Shown in pieces: positions 47,979 through 57,244 of a stretch of DNA of 64,000 nucleotides. The position numbers and the translations under genes were made by a program. The notes beneath the pieces are model-generated. The model ran no database searches, had not been told where the DNA came from, and worked only from the letters and a program-made list of their open reading frames with translations. Numbering within the stretch: position 1 is the stretch's first letter; every line of letters begins with the position of its first letter. This DNA comes from CAVVEQ01 sp963747315 (GTDB taxonomy: Bacteria; Chloroflexota; Anaerolineae; Anaerolineales; Anaerolineaceae), in the NCBI GenBank assembly GCA_963747315.1, contig CAVVEQ010000005.1, forward strand, positions 62,001-126,000, written 5' to 3'.

Positions 47979-49396
47979 TTATCCCAGAACGTTATCAGCG
48001 CGCGTCTTCGGTGGTTTGGCAATGAGGAAGATAAGATTCATCAGGATGCCAAAGACTGCAGCGGTCGCGATGGGCGGCCAGCCGTAGGGGAAGATACCGG
48101 TCAGCAGCGGGATGGGCAGACCATTCGGGTAACCGATGGTGCCGCCGATACCGATGACCAGAATGCGTGGCGCCGATGGCCAGTTTGCCTGGATCGTAGA
48201 GATCAACTTTCTCGGCGATCATTAGCGCGATACCCTGCATACCAATGACACCATACAGGTAGACCGCAAGACCGCCCCAGACAGCGGTCGGGACCGTGTT
48301 GACGAAATCCTTGAGAGGTCCGATGAAGCCGAGGAGCATAGCGATGGCGCCGGCAGTGATGAGGACCACACCGGAGTAGTTGCGGGAGATCACCATCAGG
48401 GAGTTGTTCTCGCCGTAGTTGGTGCCAGCGGTGGAGCCGAAGAGGCCGTTCACCAGGTCGTTCAAACCATCCAGCATCAGGTTCAGGCCAATGAATTTGG
48501 AAAGACCCAGTTTCTCGCGTCCCTGTTCCTCTGCCAGGTGGTCAACATACAGGCTGATCTGGTAGAGGTGGGCGGTGGATTCCGGGATGGTTGCGATGGC
48601 CATGATTCCGACGCTGATCATTACAGATAGCGAAAGCGGGTTCGAAAAATCCGGGAAAGTGAATTTCGGAGCTGTAAAGATCGAGGTAGTACCGAGGGAG
48701 CTGAAATCAACCAAGCCCAACCACGATGGCGAGCAGATAACCGGCAATCGCTCCCAAAAGGATCGGGAGCATGCCGATGAAACCCTTTCCTTGCAGATAG
48801 ACGGAGAGGAGAATCGTTACCACCAACGTGAAGAGTGACAACCCCCAGCCAGGTTAATGCTGCAGCTGCTGGGTGGCAAGGTCAAAGGTACCAAAGAACA
48901 TGCCAAGTGCGGCAGAGCTGAGGCCAATACCAATGACGATGGCAACTGACCCGGTGATGATAGGAGGCAGAATTTTATCCACGCCTGCTTTCCCACCAGT
49001 TAGGCGGATGATCAAGCCAACGAGAATATTGATCACACCGGTGGCAATAAAGCCGGTCTGAACCACGGAAATGGTCTCGGGGGAAGCGGTCTGGCCAAAT
49101 TCGAGACCGGGTTCAAGCTGGTTCATAACCATCAACACAGCTGCGATATAGCTGAAGCTGGAGCCGTAATACAGGGGGATATAGTTCCCCATTGAGAGCT
49201 TTGAACCGATCAGGGCAACGATCGTTGCGAAGCCGGTGACAGCCAGCACGGTTGATACATCGAAGTGCATAATGAGGGCGCACAGAACTGTCGCCGGGAA
49301 CATGGTAATTACGTGCTGGAGACCCAGCAGTAACATCTTACCAATTGGGGGGACATCCTGTGGGAGATATCCAACCACTTTTGACGGAGTAGACAT
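47979..49396 (-). CDS. NCS2-family xanthine/uracil permease, frameshifted
   Basis: About 471 residues with 12 or more hydrophobic segments. Family marks are PIGKMLLLGLQHVITMFPATVL near the start, YGSSFSYIAAV, KILPPIITGSVAIVIGIGLSSAA, the substrate region AIATIPESTAHLYQIS with its conserved Glu, and GSTAGTNYGENNSLMVISRNYS. Frame changes near 48850, 48735 and 48185 are all of the +1 type and break conserved text. NCS2 carriers import uracil, xanthine or urate with protons. It is last in the - strand purine operon after the molybdenum hydroxylase genes and probably supplies their substrate. Confidence 0.82.
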
Positions 49397-49531
49397 GGGC
49401 TTATTCCTTCCTTCGATAGATTGAATTTAAGATGCAGTTTTTCTTGCTTTGCGCGGTTCGATCCTCAAACACCATCCCCGGATCTTGCCAGCACGTCAAA
49501 CAGAAAATCCACTCCCTCGATAAGCACCTCC

Positions 49532-49830
49532 TTAAGCTGAGATTTTAATCTTGACTCTAATAATCATACACCATTTTGTCAAGATGGAATGAGGCGGAAC
49601 ATTATAAAATTCTGCGCTCGGCTCATTGAACCCTATTTCAAGTAATGTCTCGTAAATATAGGCAAACAGCCAGATCGCAAGTGCGACAGGAATACACATA
49701 GAGCACCATGCGTACTTCGGCTATCTCTAACAGTTTCCTGGGCTTGACCTCGGTATTCAGGAATCTCTCCTTCAGTTGTTGTTTTGATTTCGGTTTCCTT
49801 GCCAGTCGTCTTTTTCTACCATCATTTTCT
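49532..49830 (-). CDS. Possible small membrane protein, frameshifted
   Basis: In the 495-base gap between permease and CoxG a short frame reads RKRRLARKPKSKQQLKERFLN, KPRKLLEIAEVRMVLYV and, after one +1 step near 49700, IPVALAIWLFAYIYETLLEIGFN and EPSAEFYNVPPHSILTKW. The pattern is a basic start and a single membrane helix, about 95 residues. A start codon is not clear and no family is recognised. Outside it the gap appears empty. Confidence 0.3.
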
Positions 49831-49892
49831 CCAATATTATTTTAATTTATCTTACCAATTCATTGACCGGCGATGCGCGATCAAGAGTTGCT

Positions 49893-50357
49893 TTATTTGG
49901 CCGATGAATCCTTCAGTTTCTCTTCCAACACTTTGTCCATCGTGTTGAAACCAGCTTTGATCATCATCTTGCTGACGCTGTCGATCATCCGTTGGCCGAC
50001 GCTGGCAAGCGTCCCTCCGATGGTCACGTCACCAGTGTAACCCAATGTGGTGGTCTGGTCGCCATTATCGGCGAATTTGACATACCCGACACCTTTGGCA
50101 AATCCCGGTGCGCCGCGTCCATCCACGGTCAACGTACAGCTTTCGGGGGGAACTTCATCCGAAACAACCAGCGTGCCCGAGAACGAGCCGGAAACAGGAC
50201 CAATTCGCAGAAGAATGGCAGCCTCGTAATGATTTGGCTCAACCTCTTTGATTTCCTGGGTTCCGGGAATCGCTTTCATCAGCACGTTTGGGTCCCGGAT
50301 CATCTCCCAGACAACTTCGCGCGGTCCTTTGAAAAGATGTTCACCTTCTATTTTCAT
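49893..50357 (-). CDS. CoxG-like SRPBCC-domain protein
   Basis: Intact 154-residue protein of the carbon monoxide dehydrogenase subunit G family: MKIEGEHLFKGPREVVWEMI, LMKAIPGTQEIKEV, GPVSGSFSGTLVVSDEV and LGYTGDVTIGGTLASVGQRM. CoxG proteins recruit molybdenum hydroxylases to the membrane or assist their maturation. I start at the ATG at 50357, preceded by AGGAGG. It lies about 60 bases after the probable stop of the large molybdenum subunit, so it belongs to that operon. Confidence 0.88.
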   Translation of the reverse strand: MKIEGEHLFKGPREVVWEMIRDPNVLMKAIPGTQEIKEVEPNHYEAAILLRIGPVSGSFSGTLVVSDEVPPESCTLTVDGRGAPGFAKGVGYVKFADNGDQTTTLGYTGDVTIGGTLASVGQRMIDSVSKMMIKAGFNTMDKVLEEKLKDSSAK

Positions 50358-50416
50358 TAAACACTTCCTCCTAAATTCAGATACGGGGCATAATTCCGAT
50401 CTATTCCAACCGGTGA

Positions 50417-52764
50417 TCACGCATCCTTTTTCATGTTGCTCAAACACCTTGCCAGGATTAAGGTTGGATTCCAGCAGTTCCAGGTTGTATTCTGAAAGCG
50501 CATCCTCCAGCGCCTGGATAAACGCAGGCGGGGTTGGAATCGCACCAGCTTCGCCGACCCCTTTGATCCCCAGCGGATTCAGCGGGCGTGGTGTTTACCG
50601 CGTGTCCAATTTCAATTCTATCAGGCATATCGGTAGCCTGCGGTATGAGGTAATCCATGAAAGAAGCAGTTAGAAGCTGGCCATTCTCATCATAAGAGAT
50701 CTTCTCGTACCAGACGTTTCCCAGCCCCATCGATACCGCACCCTGGATCTGCCCTTCCAGCAGGAGTGGGTTGATCACCGTTCCGCAGTCGTGGACGATC
50801 ACGTAGCGCTGAATTTTCGCCTCAATCGTTTCAGGGTCTACCTCCAGAATCAGCGCGACTGCGCCGGAACCGGTAGCGCCGTAGGGAGGCGCAAAATAAG
50901 CTGTGGCTTCCAGGCCTGGTTCCACCCCTGGAGCGATCGTGCCGCGCATTGGGATTGGCTTTGAATGCCAGTTCGCCCAGGGGGATCTGTTTTTTCGGGT
51001 CACTCTTCACGCAGACGTACCCTTCGCAGAGGTCCACTTCTTCCACCGGCACTTCCAGGAATTTCGCCCCGGTCGCCAGCGTCTTTTCCCGTACTTTGAC
51101 CGCTGCCAGGTGCATGGCCGTTCCGGCGATGGCTGCTCCGCGGCTGGCAAAGGTGCCGGCGCCCCAATGGAAGTGGTCGGTATCCCCGGTGATCACTTTC
51201 ACATCCTCGGGTTTTACGTTCAACTGTTCGGCCACGATCTGGGCGAAGACGGTGTAGTGCCCCTGCCCCTGGGTGGAATACCCCGTGGAGCAGCTCACCT
51301 TGCCGTTGTTGCCAATCGTCACCCGGGCGCCTTCATACGGACCCAACCGAGGTGCCTTCCGTGAAAGTCACCACGCCGATACCGAGATGCCTGCCTTCCT
51401 TGCGGGCTTTTGGCTGAATCTCCTTGCGGAATTTCTCGTAATCAACCATCTCCAGCACGCGGTCCAGATTTCCCTTATAGTCACCTGTATCCAGCACGCC
51501 TTCCACAAAGTCCTGCCCGATGATGCCGGTGTGAACCGGGAATTCAGCCGGTGTCAGCAGATTCTTACGGCGAAGCTCAGCCGGATCCATCTTCAAGCTC
51601 TTTCGCAGCGATATCCAGCATGCGTTCCATGACGAACACGCCTTCCGGGCGTCCGGCACCGCGCACAGGGGTGACCACCATTTCGTTGGTGAAAACCATG
51701 CGGATCTCGGTATAGAAATTCGGTACGCGGTAATTATTGACCGTGTGGGTCTGGGTATTCAGCGGAACGGTCATCCCGTAGGAATCGTAGGCCCCGGTGT
51801 TGTGGTAGAACACATCCTTGAAGCCCAGGATGGTGCCATCCTTTTTGAGAGCGATCTCGCAATAGTGCACCTGGTCGCGCTCGGAAGTGGTTCCCAGGAA
51901 GTTCTCCCTGCGGTCCTCGATCCATTTGATCGGGCGGTTCAGCTTCATCGCGATCCAGGGAAGCAGCACGTCGTCGGTCTGCGAGGTCATCACCTTGGGG
52001 CCAAATCCGCCGCCGATGAAGGGTATCTCCACCCGCACCTGGTTTTCCACCAACCCCAGCCTACCGGCAATTGCACCGCGTAACGGCAGGGGCGCCTGGG
52101 AAGTGGCCCAGACGGTCATTTCTTCTTTTCTATCGTTCCACTCCACCACGAACCCACGGTTTTCCATCGCCGCACCGGCATTCCGGTCGGCATTCAATTT
52201 TCGCGCGATGACCACATCCGCATTCTTTTTAGCTTCCTCGTAATTGCCGGATTCCTGCTTGACCAGCGCTGCCATATTGGATGGCAGATCTTCGTGCACA
52301 AGCACGGAAGTATCCTCCCAGGCTTTTTCCAGGTCCACCACCGCGGGCAGGGGTTCAACATCGAAGATAATATCGTCGAAGGCATCCTCGGCAATGTAGC
52401 GCGATTCCGCGATGACAATCGCGATCGGCTCACCCGAAAAGCGCACTTTATCCTTGGCGATCGGCACCAGCGTGCGAGCGTTGAACTGCGAGCCCTTGAT
52501 CGCAGTAGGTGGCGGCACTTGCAGCGGTCCGGGCTTCCAGTAATCTCCGAAATCCTCGGCGGTATAGATAGCCACCACGCCGGGGCGTTTGAGCGCTGCA
52601 GAAACGTCAATTTTCTTAATACGGGCATGGGCGTAATCGCTGCGCATGATAGCCGCGTGCAACATGCCGGGAATGACGATATCATCAATGAACTGGGCTT
52701 TGCCAGTCAACAGCTGAGGGTCTTCCAGCCGGGTTTCTCTTTGACCAAAATATTTTCCAGTCAC
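50417..52764 (-). CDS. Molybdenum hydroxylase large subunit (XdhA/CoxL-type), five frameshifts
   Basis: Large subunit of a xanthine dehydrogenase-family enzyme, about 780 residues after five +1 steps (near 51600, 51340, 50950, 50590 and 50440). Marks are RLEDPQLLTGKAQFIDDI, HAAIMRSDYAHARI, RFSGEPIAIVIAES, IPFIGGGFGPKV, VRGAGRPEGVFVMERMLD, STGYSTQGQGHYTVFAQIVAE and the closing LGIKGVGEAGAIPTPPAF with the conserved catalytic Glu. The last step gives VFEQMKKDA and a stop at 50417; without it the frame runs into CoxG. The CoxL Cys motif AYRCSF is absent, so a purine or heterocycle hydroxylase is more likely than CO dehydrogenase. It lies 18 bases after the iron-sulfur subunit gene. Confidence 0.85.
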
Positions 52765-52782
52765 TGTATCACCTCTCAGGTT

Positions 52783-53265
52783 CTATTTGCCAGAAGACAT
52801 TTTCTTCGAAGCATCCAGCGTGGCTTCGATGATCTTTTCATAACCGGTGCAGCGGCAAATGTTGCCATCAATAGCTTCGCGCACCTGCTCTTCGGTGGGT
52901 TGCGGATTCTGCTCCAGGAAGGGTGTCAAGGTCATCAGGAAACCCGGGGTACAAAAGCCGCATTGCAGTGCATGCTTCTCGGTGAAGGATTCCTGCAGGG
53001 GATGGAGCTTGTCGGGTGTTCCCAGCGATTCAACGGTGCGGATGTTATGACCGTTCGCCTGAACGGCAAACATTAAACAGGAGCGAACCGCTTCACCATC
53101 GAAAATGATGGTACATGCACCGCAAATGCCATGCTCGCATCCAACGTGTGTGCCCATCAATCCCAGTTCGTGTCGCAGGAAGTCGCTTAGAAGCATGCGG
53201 GCTTCCACCTCGCGGGAGTATTTTTGTCCGTTGACGGTAACGGTCACAGGGAAAAGTTTACTCAT
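52783..53265 (-). CDS. Molybdenum hydroxylase iron-sulfur subunit (XdhC/CoxS-type)
   Basis: Intact 160-residue protein with two [2Fe-2S] clusters: the plant-ferredoxin-like GCEHGICGACTI with a later RSC, and the second cluster CGFCTPGF with CRCTGY. It transfers electrons from the molybdenum site to the FAD subunit. The start follows GGAGGAT. It lies two bases after the FAD subunit stop, typical of medium-small-large subunit operons. Confidence 0.93.
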   Translation of the reverse strand: MSKLFPVTVTVNGQKYSREVEARMLLSDFLRHELGLMGTHVGCEHGICGACTIIFDGEAVRSCLMFAVQANGHNIRTVESLGTPDKLHPLQESFTEKHALQCGFCTPGFLMTLTPFLEQNPQPTEEQVREAIDGNICRCTGYEKIIEATLDASKKMSSGK

Positions 53266-53267
53266 GG

Positions 53268-54146
53268 TTATCCTCCTCGCTTGGCTCGTTCAAACGCTTC
53301 ACCGAGGCAGCGAACGGTAAGCACGCGCACCAGGTTGCGGCGGTATTCAGCAGTACCATGCAGGTCGGTGGCCGGGTCTATCTCGTCCATGGCTGCTTCG
53401 GCAACTTCCTTGTAGGCTTCCACTGAAGGGGAATTTCCGACCAGGATCTCGGCAGCCTTCTGGGAGAGAATGGGGACCTCCCCGACTGCCATGAAGACCA
53501 AGCGAACGTTCTTGCAGTTACCCTTTTCATCCAGGGTGACAACCGAAGAAACAGCTGCCTGGGCGTAACCACCCTTCTGGCGGGATACCTGGATGTACTT
53601 GCTCCCAGTCCTGGGGGGCAATGGGCTAAGCACAACCTCGGCAAGCAGTTCATCTGGCTCGATCACGGTCATGAAAGGGCCAACAATCAGGTCTGGCGCC
53701 AGCACGCGGCGTTCCCGGCCTTTACCTAAAATTAAGAGTTCCATATTCATCACTACCGCGATGCTCGGAAGCTGCCCGGCTGGATCGGCGTGGGCGATGG
53801 CGCCCCCGAAAGTACCGCGGGCGCGGATCTGCGGATGCGCGATGAACTTGGAGACTTCTGCAAGCAGCGGGTAGCGTTTGGCAACCTCCGGGTTTTTTTC
53901 CACCTGGCTCACCCTGGTCATGGTTCCGATGGCGAGACCTCCATCCGGGGATGGTTTTATATAAGCAAGCTCCGGGATGTTATTCAAGTCCACGAGGGCT
54001 GCCGGGCGCGCCATGCGGAAATTCATCGCAGCGATCAAGCTCTGCCCCCCGGCAAGCACCTTGCCGTTGTAGCCCAGCTCCGCCAGCGTGTCCAGCGCTT
54101 CTTCTGTGCTGGATGGGGCAAAATAATCAAATCGTACTGGCTTCAT
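53268..54146 (-). CDS. Molybdenum hydroxylase FAD-binding subunit (XdhB/CoxM-type)
   Basis: Intact 292-residue FAD subunit. The FAD-pyrophosphate motif LAGGQSLIAAMNFRMARP is near residue 36, a second FAD segment is IGTMTRVSQVE and later GGAIAHADPAGQLP. The C-terminal CO_deh_flav_C domain includes SPLPPRTGSKYIQVSRQKGGYAQAAVSS. It passes electrons to NAD or another carrier. It is the first of the three hydroxylase genes and follows the tandem cyclase gene after a gap of about 120 bases. Confidence 0.92.
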   Translation of the reverse strand: MKPVRFDYFAPSSTEEALDTLAELGYNGKVLAGGQSLIAAMNFRMARPAALVDLNNIPELAYIKPSPDGGLAIGTMTRVSQVEKNPEVAKRYPLLAEVSKFIAHPQIRARGTFGGAIAHADPAGQLPSIAVVMNMELLILGKGRERRVLAPDLIVGPFMTVIEPDELLAEVVLSPLPPRTGSKYIQVSRQKGGYAQAAVSSVVTLDEKGNCKNVRLVFMAVGEVPILSQKAAEILVGNSPSVEAYKEVAEAAMDEIDPATDLHGTAEYRRNLVRVLTVRCLGEAFERAKRGG

Positions 54147-54265
54147 AATTGCTCCGCCTTCTCAAAGTTTATTGGCGTCCAAATCGATTGGCACGCCGAT
54201 CCTGGTTTGCCAGTTCAACACGGCCTTCCCCGGTCACGTCCGGGGGAAAGACCTGTCATTTGGTT

Positions 54266-55936
54266 TTATTGCTCCTTGAATGCCACAAAGCGGCCCCACA
54301 TGGATTCCGCTTCCATGGCTTTTTGCAGGAAGCAGCCGATGTAGTATCGCCCGCTCTTGGCAGTGGCGATATCTCCAGCCAGGTTCTCGGCATGCACGAT
54401 CTTCTTGGAGAACAGGTTGAGGTGCATATCCTGGTAGAACTTATCCAGTGGATACATTTCGTCCCAATCCTTGCCAAAATCCTTGACGAGCTTGGCGTTC
54501 GCTTCAGCGAAGGTCTTGGGGTGCCAGATGCGCATGATGGTGTTCATCGGGTGATCCGCGGAGACAGCGTCCACACCGATCCATTTCAACTCCAAATCGG
54601 TAGCCCACTTGGAAAAATCGGGAGAGGGTCCCGGATGTTTGACCATGTAGCGGAACTCATTGGATTCAGGGCTTGCCCATCCGAATTTGTTCCAACCGGT
54701 TTTGATCACCAGGATATCCCCCTTGCGAATATCGACCACATCGTGGATCATCTTGGGGGTGTAAACGCTAGAATCGCTCACCAGGGAGGAGATATCTGCG
54801 ATGACCCCGGGACCGACCCACTCGGAAAGCGGTACCTGGCCGATCGTGCGACCGTTGGGATAGAAGTGTTTCTCGCCGTCCATATGGGTGGCAAGATGGA
54901 TGCTGGCATTGCAGATGGAGCCATTGCGGCCCATTCCAAAGAATTGCCCGCCCACACGCTTGGTATAGGTGACACTCAGGGGAACGTAATTCAGCCACTG
55001 TGGGGTCTGAACACTGAACGGGACGGTCATGTCGATCATCTCGGAACCTGCCATGGCAGAGAAGAATTCGCTTTCGCTCATACCATCGGGAGCAGTGTAT
55101 GCGCATACGCGCGACCAGGCCGTCTCGACTTCCATATAGGGGATGGGCATGATGCAGATCCAGGCGCGCTTGTTCAGCAATTTGTCTATCTCACCCACAA
55201 TACATTCCGCCAGCACCAGGTGCGCTTTGGGCATCTGGATATGGGTGACATCATAGTATTCACCCTGCGGGAAGAATTCATCCCAGGTCTTTCCGGTTTC
55301 CTTCTTTAGCTTTTCTTCAGCCAGCTTGAAATGGTTCTCATGCATGCGGCGGATGGGGGTATTCATGGGATGCTCGGCTGCGCCGCAATCCACGCCAACC
55401 ACTTTCAACTTCATCTCCATCGCCCATTTATAGAACTCGATGGAAGGACCTGGGTGTCGAACCAGGAAACCGAATTCCTTGGATTCCACACCTCCCTGCG
55501 CGTTCGGGTTGACCACATCCGGCTGGTCAAATGAATATTTATGATAGCCGGTGTTGATGATCAGGATATCGCCGGGTTTAACATCGGCTTTTTTCTGGAT
55601 CATCTCGGGGGTGATGATGCTGTAATCCGAGACCATGTCGGAAATATCCACAATAACGCCCGGGCCGCAGAGATCTTCCAGGGGAATATCCGCGATGCGG
55701 CGCGCCCCGGAATGGAAAGCCGTCTCACCCACAAGGTGGGTGCCGACCGTGTTGCTCCAGTTGAGGATCTGGCCATTGGCACCCTGCCCGCCGCCATAGG
55801 CGCCGGTGACCCGTTTGAAAAAGTGCACCTCCAGCGATTTCTCTCCCGGCCAGGGGGGAGTGAAGATACTGCAATCCTGGGTCAGGTCATATAATTTTGC
55901 TTCCGACATCATTTTAATAAAAGCGTTTCGGTCCAT
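54266..55936 (-). CDS. Tandem two-domain cyclase-family hydrolase
   Basis: Intact 556-residue protein made of two cyclase-family modules (kynurenine formamidase / isatin hydrolase fold), about residues 1-270 and 300-556. Both repeat the order LCGPGVIVDIS/WVGPGVIADIS, GDILIINTGYHKY/GDILVIKTGWNKF, VRHPGPS/VKHPGPS and AEHPMNT/ADHPMNT. The metal motif is intact only in the second module (IHLATHMDGEKHF). The first has NTVGTHLVGETAFH, lacking the first His and the Asp. Such enzymes hydrolyse cyclic or N-formyl amides with Mn or Zn. It stands between DUF1116/FdrA and the hydroxylase subunits, so it may open a ring made by the hydroxylase. Confidence 0.83.
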   Translation of the reverse strand: MDRNAFIKMMSEAKLYDLTQDCSIFTPPWPGEKSLEVHFFKRVTGAYGGGQGANGQILNWSNTVGTHLVGETAFHSGARRIADIPLEDLCGPGVIVDISDMVSDYSIITPEMIQKKADVKPGDILIINTGYHKYSFDQPDVVNPNAQGGVESKEFGFLVRHPGPSIEFYKWAMEMKLKVVGVDCGAAEHPMNTPIRRMHENHFKLAEEKLKKETGKTWDEFFPQGEYYDVTHIQMPKAHLVLAECIVGEIDKLLNKRAWICIMPIPYMEVETAWSRVCAYTAPDGMSESEFFSAMAGSEMIDMTVPFSVQTPQWLNYVPLSVTYTKRVGGQFFGMGRNGSICNASIHLATHMDGEKHFYPNGRTIGQVPLSEWVGPGVIADISSLVSDSSVYTPKMIHDVVDIRKGDILVIKTGWNKFGWASPESNEFRYMVKHPGPSPDFSKWATDLELKWIGVDAVSADHPMNTIMRIWHPKTFAEANAKLVKDFGKDWDEMYPLDKFYQDMHLNLFSKKIVHAENLAGDIATAKSGRYYIGCFLQKAMEAESMWGRFVAFKEQ

Positions 55937-55963
55937 TTGGATTCTCCCTTTGGTATAGGTGGA

Positions 55964-57208
55964 TTAGAAACCGTATTTTTCGGCGAAGGCAACCAGCGCG
56001 TCCTCAAAAATCTGCATCGGCGCGGAAGCGACACCAGCACCAACCTGCCCAACGCCCGGGTCTTTATGCGCCACGCCAGTGTTGACACGCGGGGCAATCT
56101 GCTTTTCCACCACCTTGCGGATATCGACACCCGTGGGAGTGCCGCGGAAATCAAGAAACGGGATGGTGAAGTTCTTGTTCTCGGTGTAGGTGATCTCGTA
56201 CATATCCATGGTGGTATTGATCGCATCACGCGGGGTTCCACCAATGAAGGTGACCAGCGCGGGGGCAGTGGCCATGGCAAAGCCGCCGATGCCGGCGGTT
56301 TCGGTGATGACCGAGTCGCCGATATCAGGGTTGGCATCTTTTTCTGAAAACCCGGGGAAATATAGCGCTTTAACGATCGGCGAGGGAGCGGTGAACCAGC
56401 GATCGCCCAGTCCGCTCACGCGCATGCCGTAATCCGTGCCGTTGCGGCACATGACGGTAACGATGGTGCTGCCTTCCACGTTTTCGCCGGCGGCGGTCAT
56501 GGTCTTGCAGGCAGCCATCACCGGGTTGAGGATACTAAGGGCGTTCTCTCCCAGGAATTTGATCACTTCAAAAGCTGTGGCGGTGTCCTTCGCGGTTTTC
56601 GCGATATAGGGGGCAAGCTGGGTGGTCCAGAGCACCGAGGCGGCATCCAGACGGTTGTGCCCATCATCGCCCATGTGGAGCGCTTTGGCCAGGATGTTGC
56701 GAATATCCAGCCCGCCAGCCGCTTCCAGGGCAGCTTTGACGGTGGGACCCAGGGTATCTTCCATCCAGCGCAGCTTGGTGAGCACCTCTTCGCCATAAGC
56801 ACCCATGCGCAGCACTTTCCCGCGGCCTTCGTTTAGATTCGAGTAGCATGTGATGTTGTGAACTTTGTTTTCGATGATATAGACCAGCATCGATGGGGAG
56901 ATCACGCCTGCCATCGGGCCGGTGCACATGTGTTCATGGCAGGGAGCGAATTCGATCTTGCCGGATTCCAGCATTTTCTTCGCTTCTTCTTCGTTCTTAG
57001 CCTTACCCTCAAAGAGCAGGGCTCCGATCATGGCTCCCTTCATGGGGCCAGCCATGCGTTCCCAGGTAACTGGCGGACCGGCATGCAGGAGCATATTCTC
57101 CTTCATCCCGGGTACCTTGTCGATGGCTTTCGCCATGCTGACAGCCATGGGTTTGGCTTCCATGAATTTTTCACAAACTAATGCATTGGCTTTCTCGATA
57201 TCGATCAT
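55964..57208 (-). CDS. DUF1116 protein (YlbE/AllG-like)
   Basis: Intact 414-residue DUF1116 protein. Conserved blocks are GPPVTWERMAGPMKGAMIGA, FAPCHEHMCTGPMAGVISPSM, YSNLNEGRGKVLRMGAYGEEV, HMGDDGHNRLDAAS and TETAGIGGFAMATAPALV. In Enterobacteria the DUF1116 protein YlbE works with FdrA and a DUF2877 protein in oxamate carbamoyl transfer from allantoin, as I recall. Here it follows FdrA by 36 bases, but no DUF2877 gene is present in the window. It probably forms a complex with FdrA. Confidence 0.85.
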   Translation of the reverse strand: MIDIEKANALVCEKFMEAKPMAVSMAKAIDKVPGMKENMLLHAGPPVTWERMAGPMKGAMIGALLFEGKAKNEEEAKKMLESGKIEFAPCHEHMCTGPMAGVISPSMLVYIIENKVHNITCYSNLNEGRGKVLRMGAYGEEVLTKLRWMEDTLGPTVKAALEAAGGLDIRNILAKALHMGDDGHNRLDAASVLWTTQLAPYIAKTAKDTATAFEVIKFLGENALSILNPVMAACKTMTAAGENVEGSTIVTVMCRNGTDYGMRVSGLGDRWFTAPSPIVKALYFPGFSEKDANPDIGDSVITETAGIGGFAMATAPALVTFIGGTPRDAINTTMDMYEITYTENKNFTIPFLDFRGTPTGVDIRKVVEKQIAPRVNTGVAHKDPGVGQVGAGVASAPMQIFEDALVAFAEKYGF

Positions 57209-57244
57209 AGACCTTCCTCCAAGGAAAAGGTGAAATAGATTTTA

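Noticed and set aside
49893..50447. A fused hydroxylase large subunit and CoxG protein, since their frames run together without a stop
   Set aside because: One further +1 correction near 50440, like the other four in the gene, gives a normal end and leaves CoxG with its own ribosome site and ATG.
50417..54146. Carbon monoxide dehydrogenase, suggested by the CoxG neighbour and subunit layout
   Set aside because: The CoxL active-site Cys motif (AYRCSF) is not present and the permease, FdrA and DUF1116 context points to nitrogen heterocycles.
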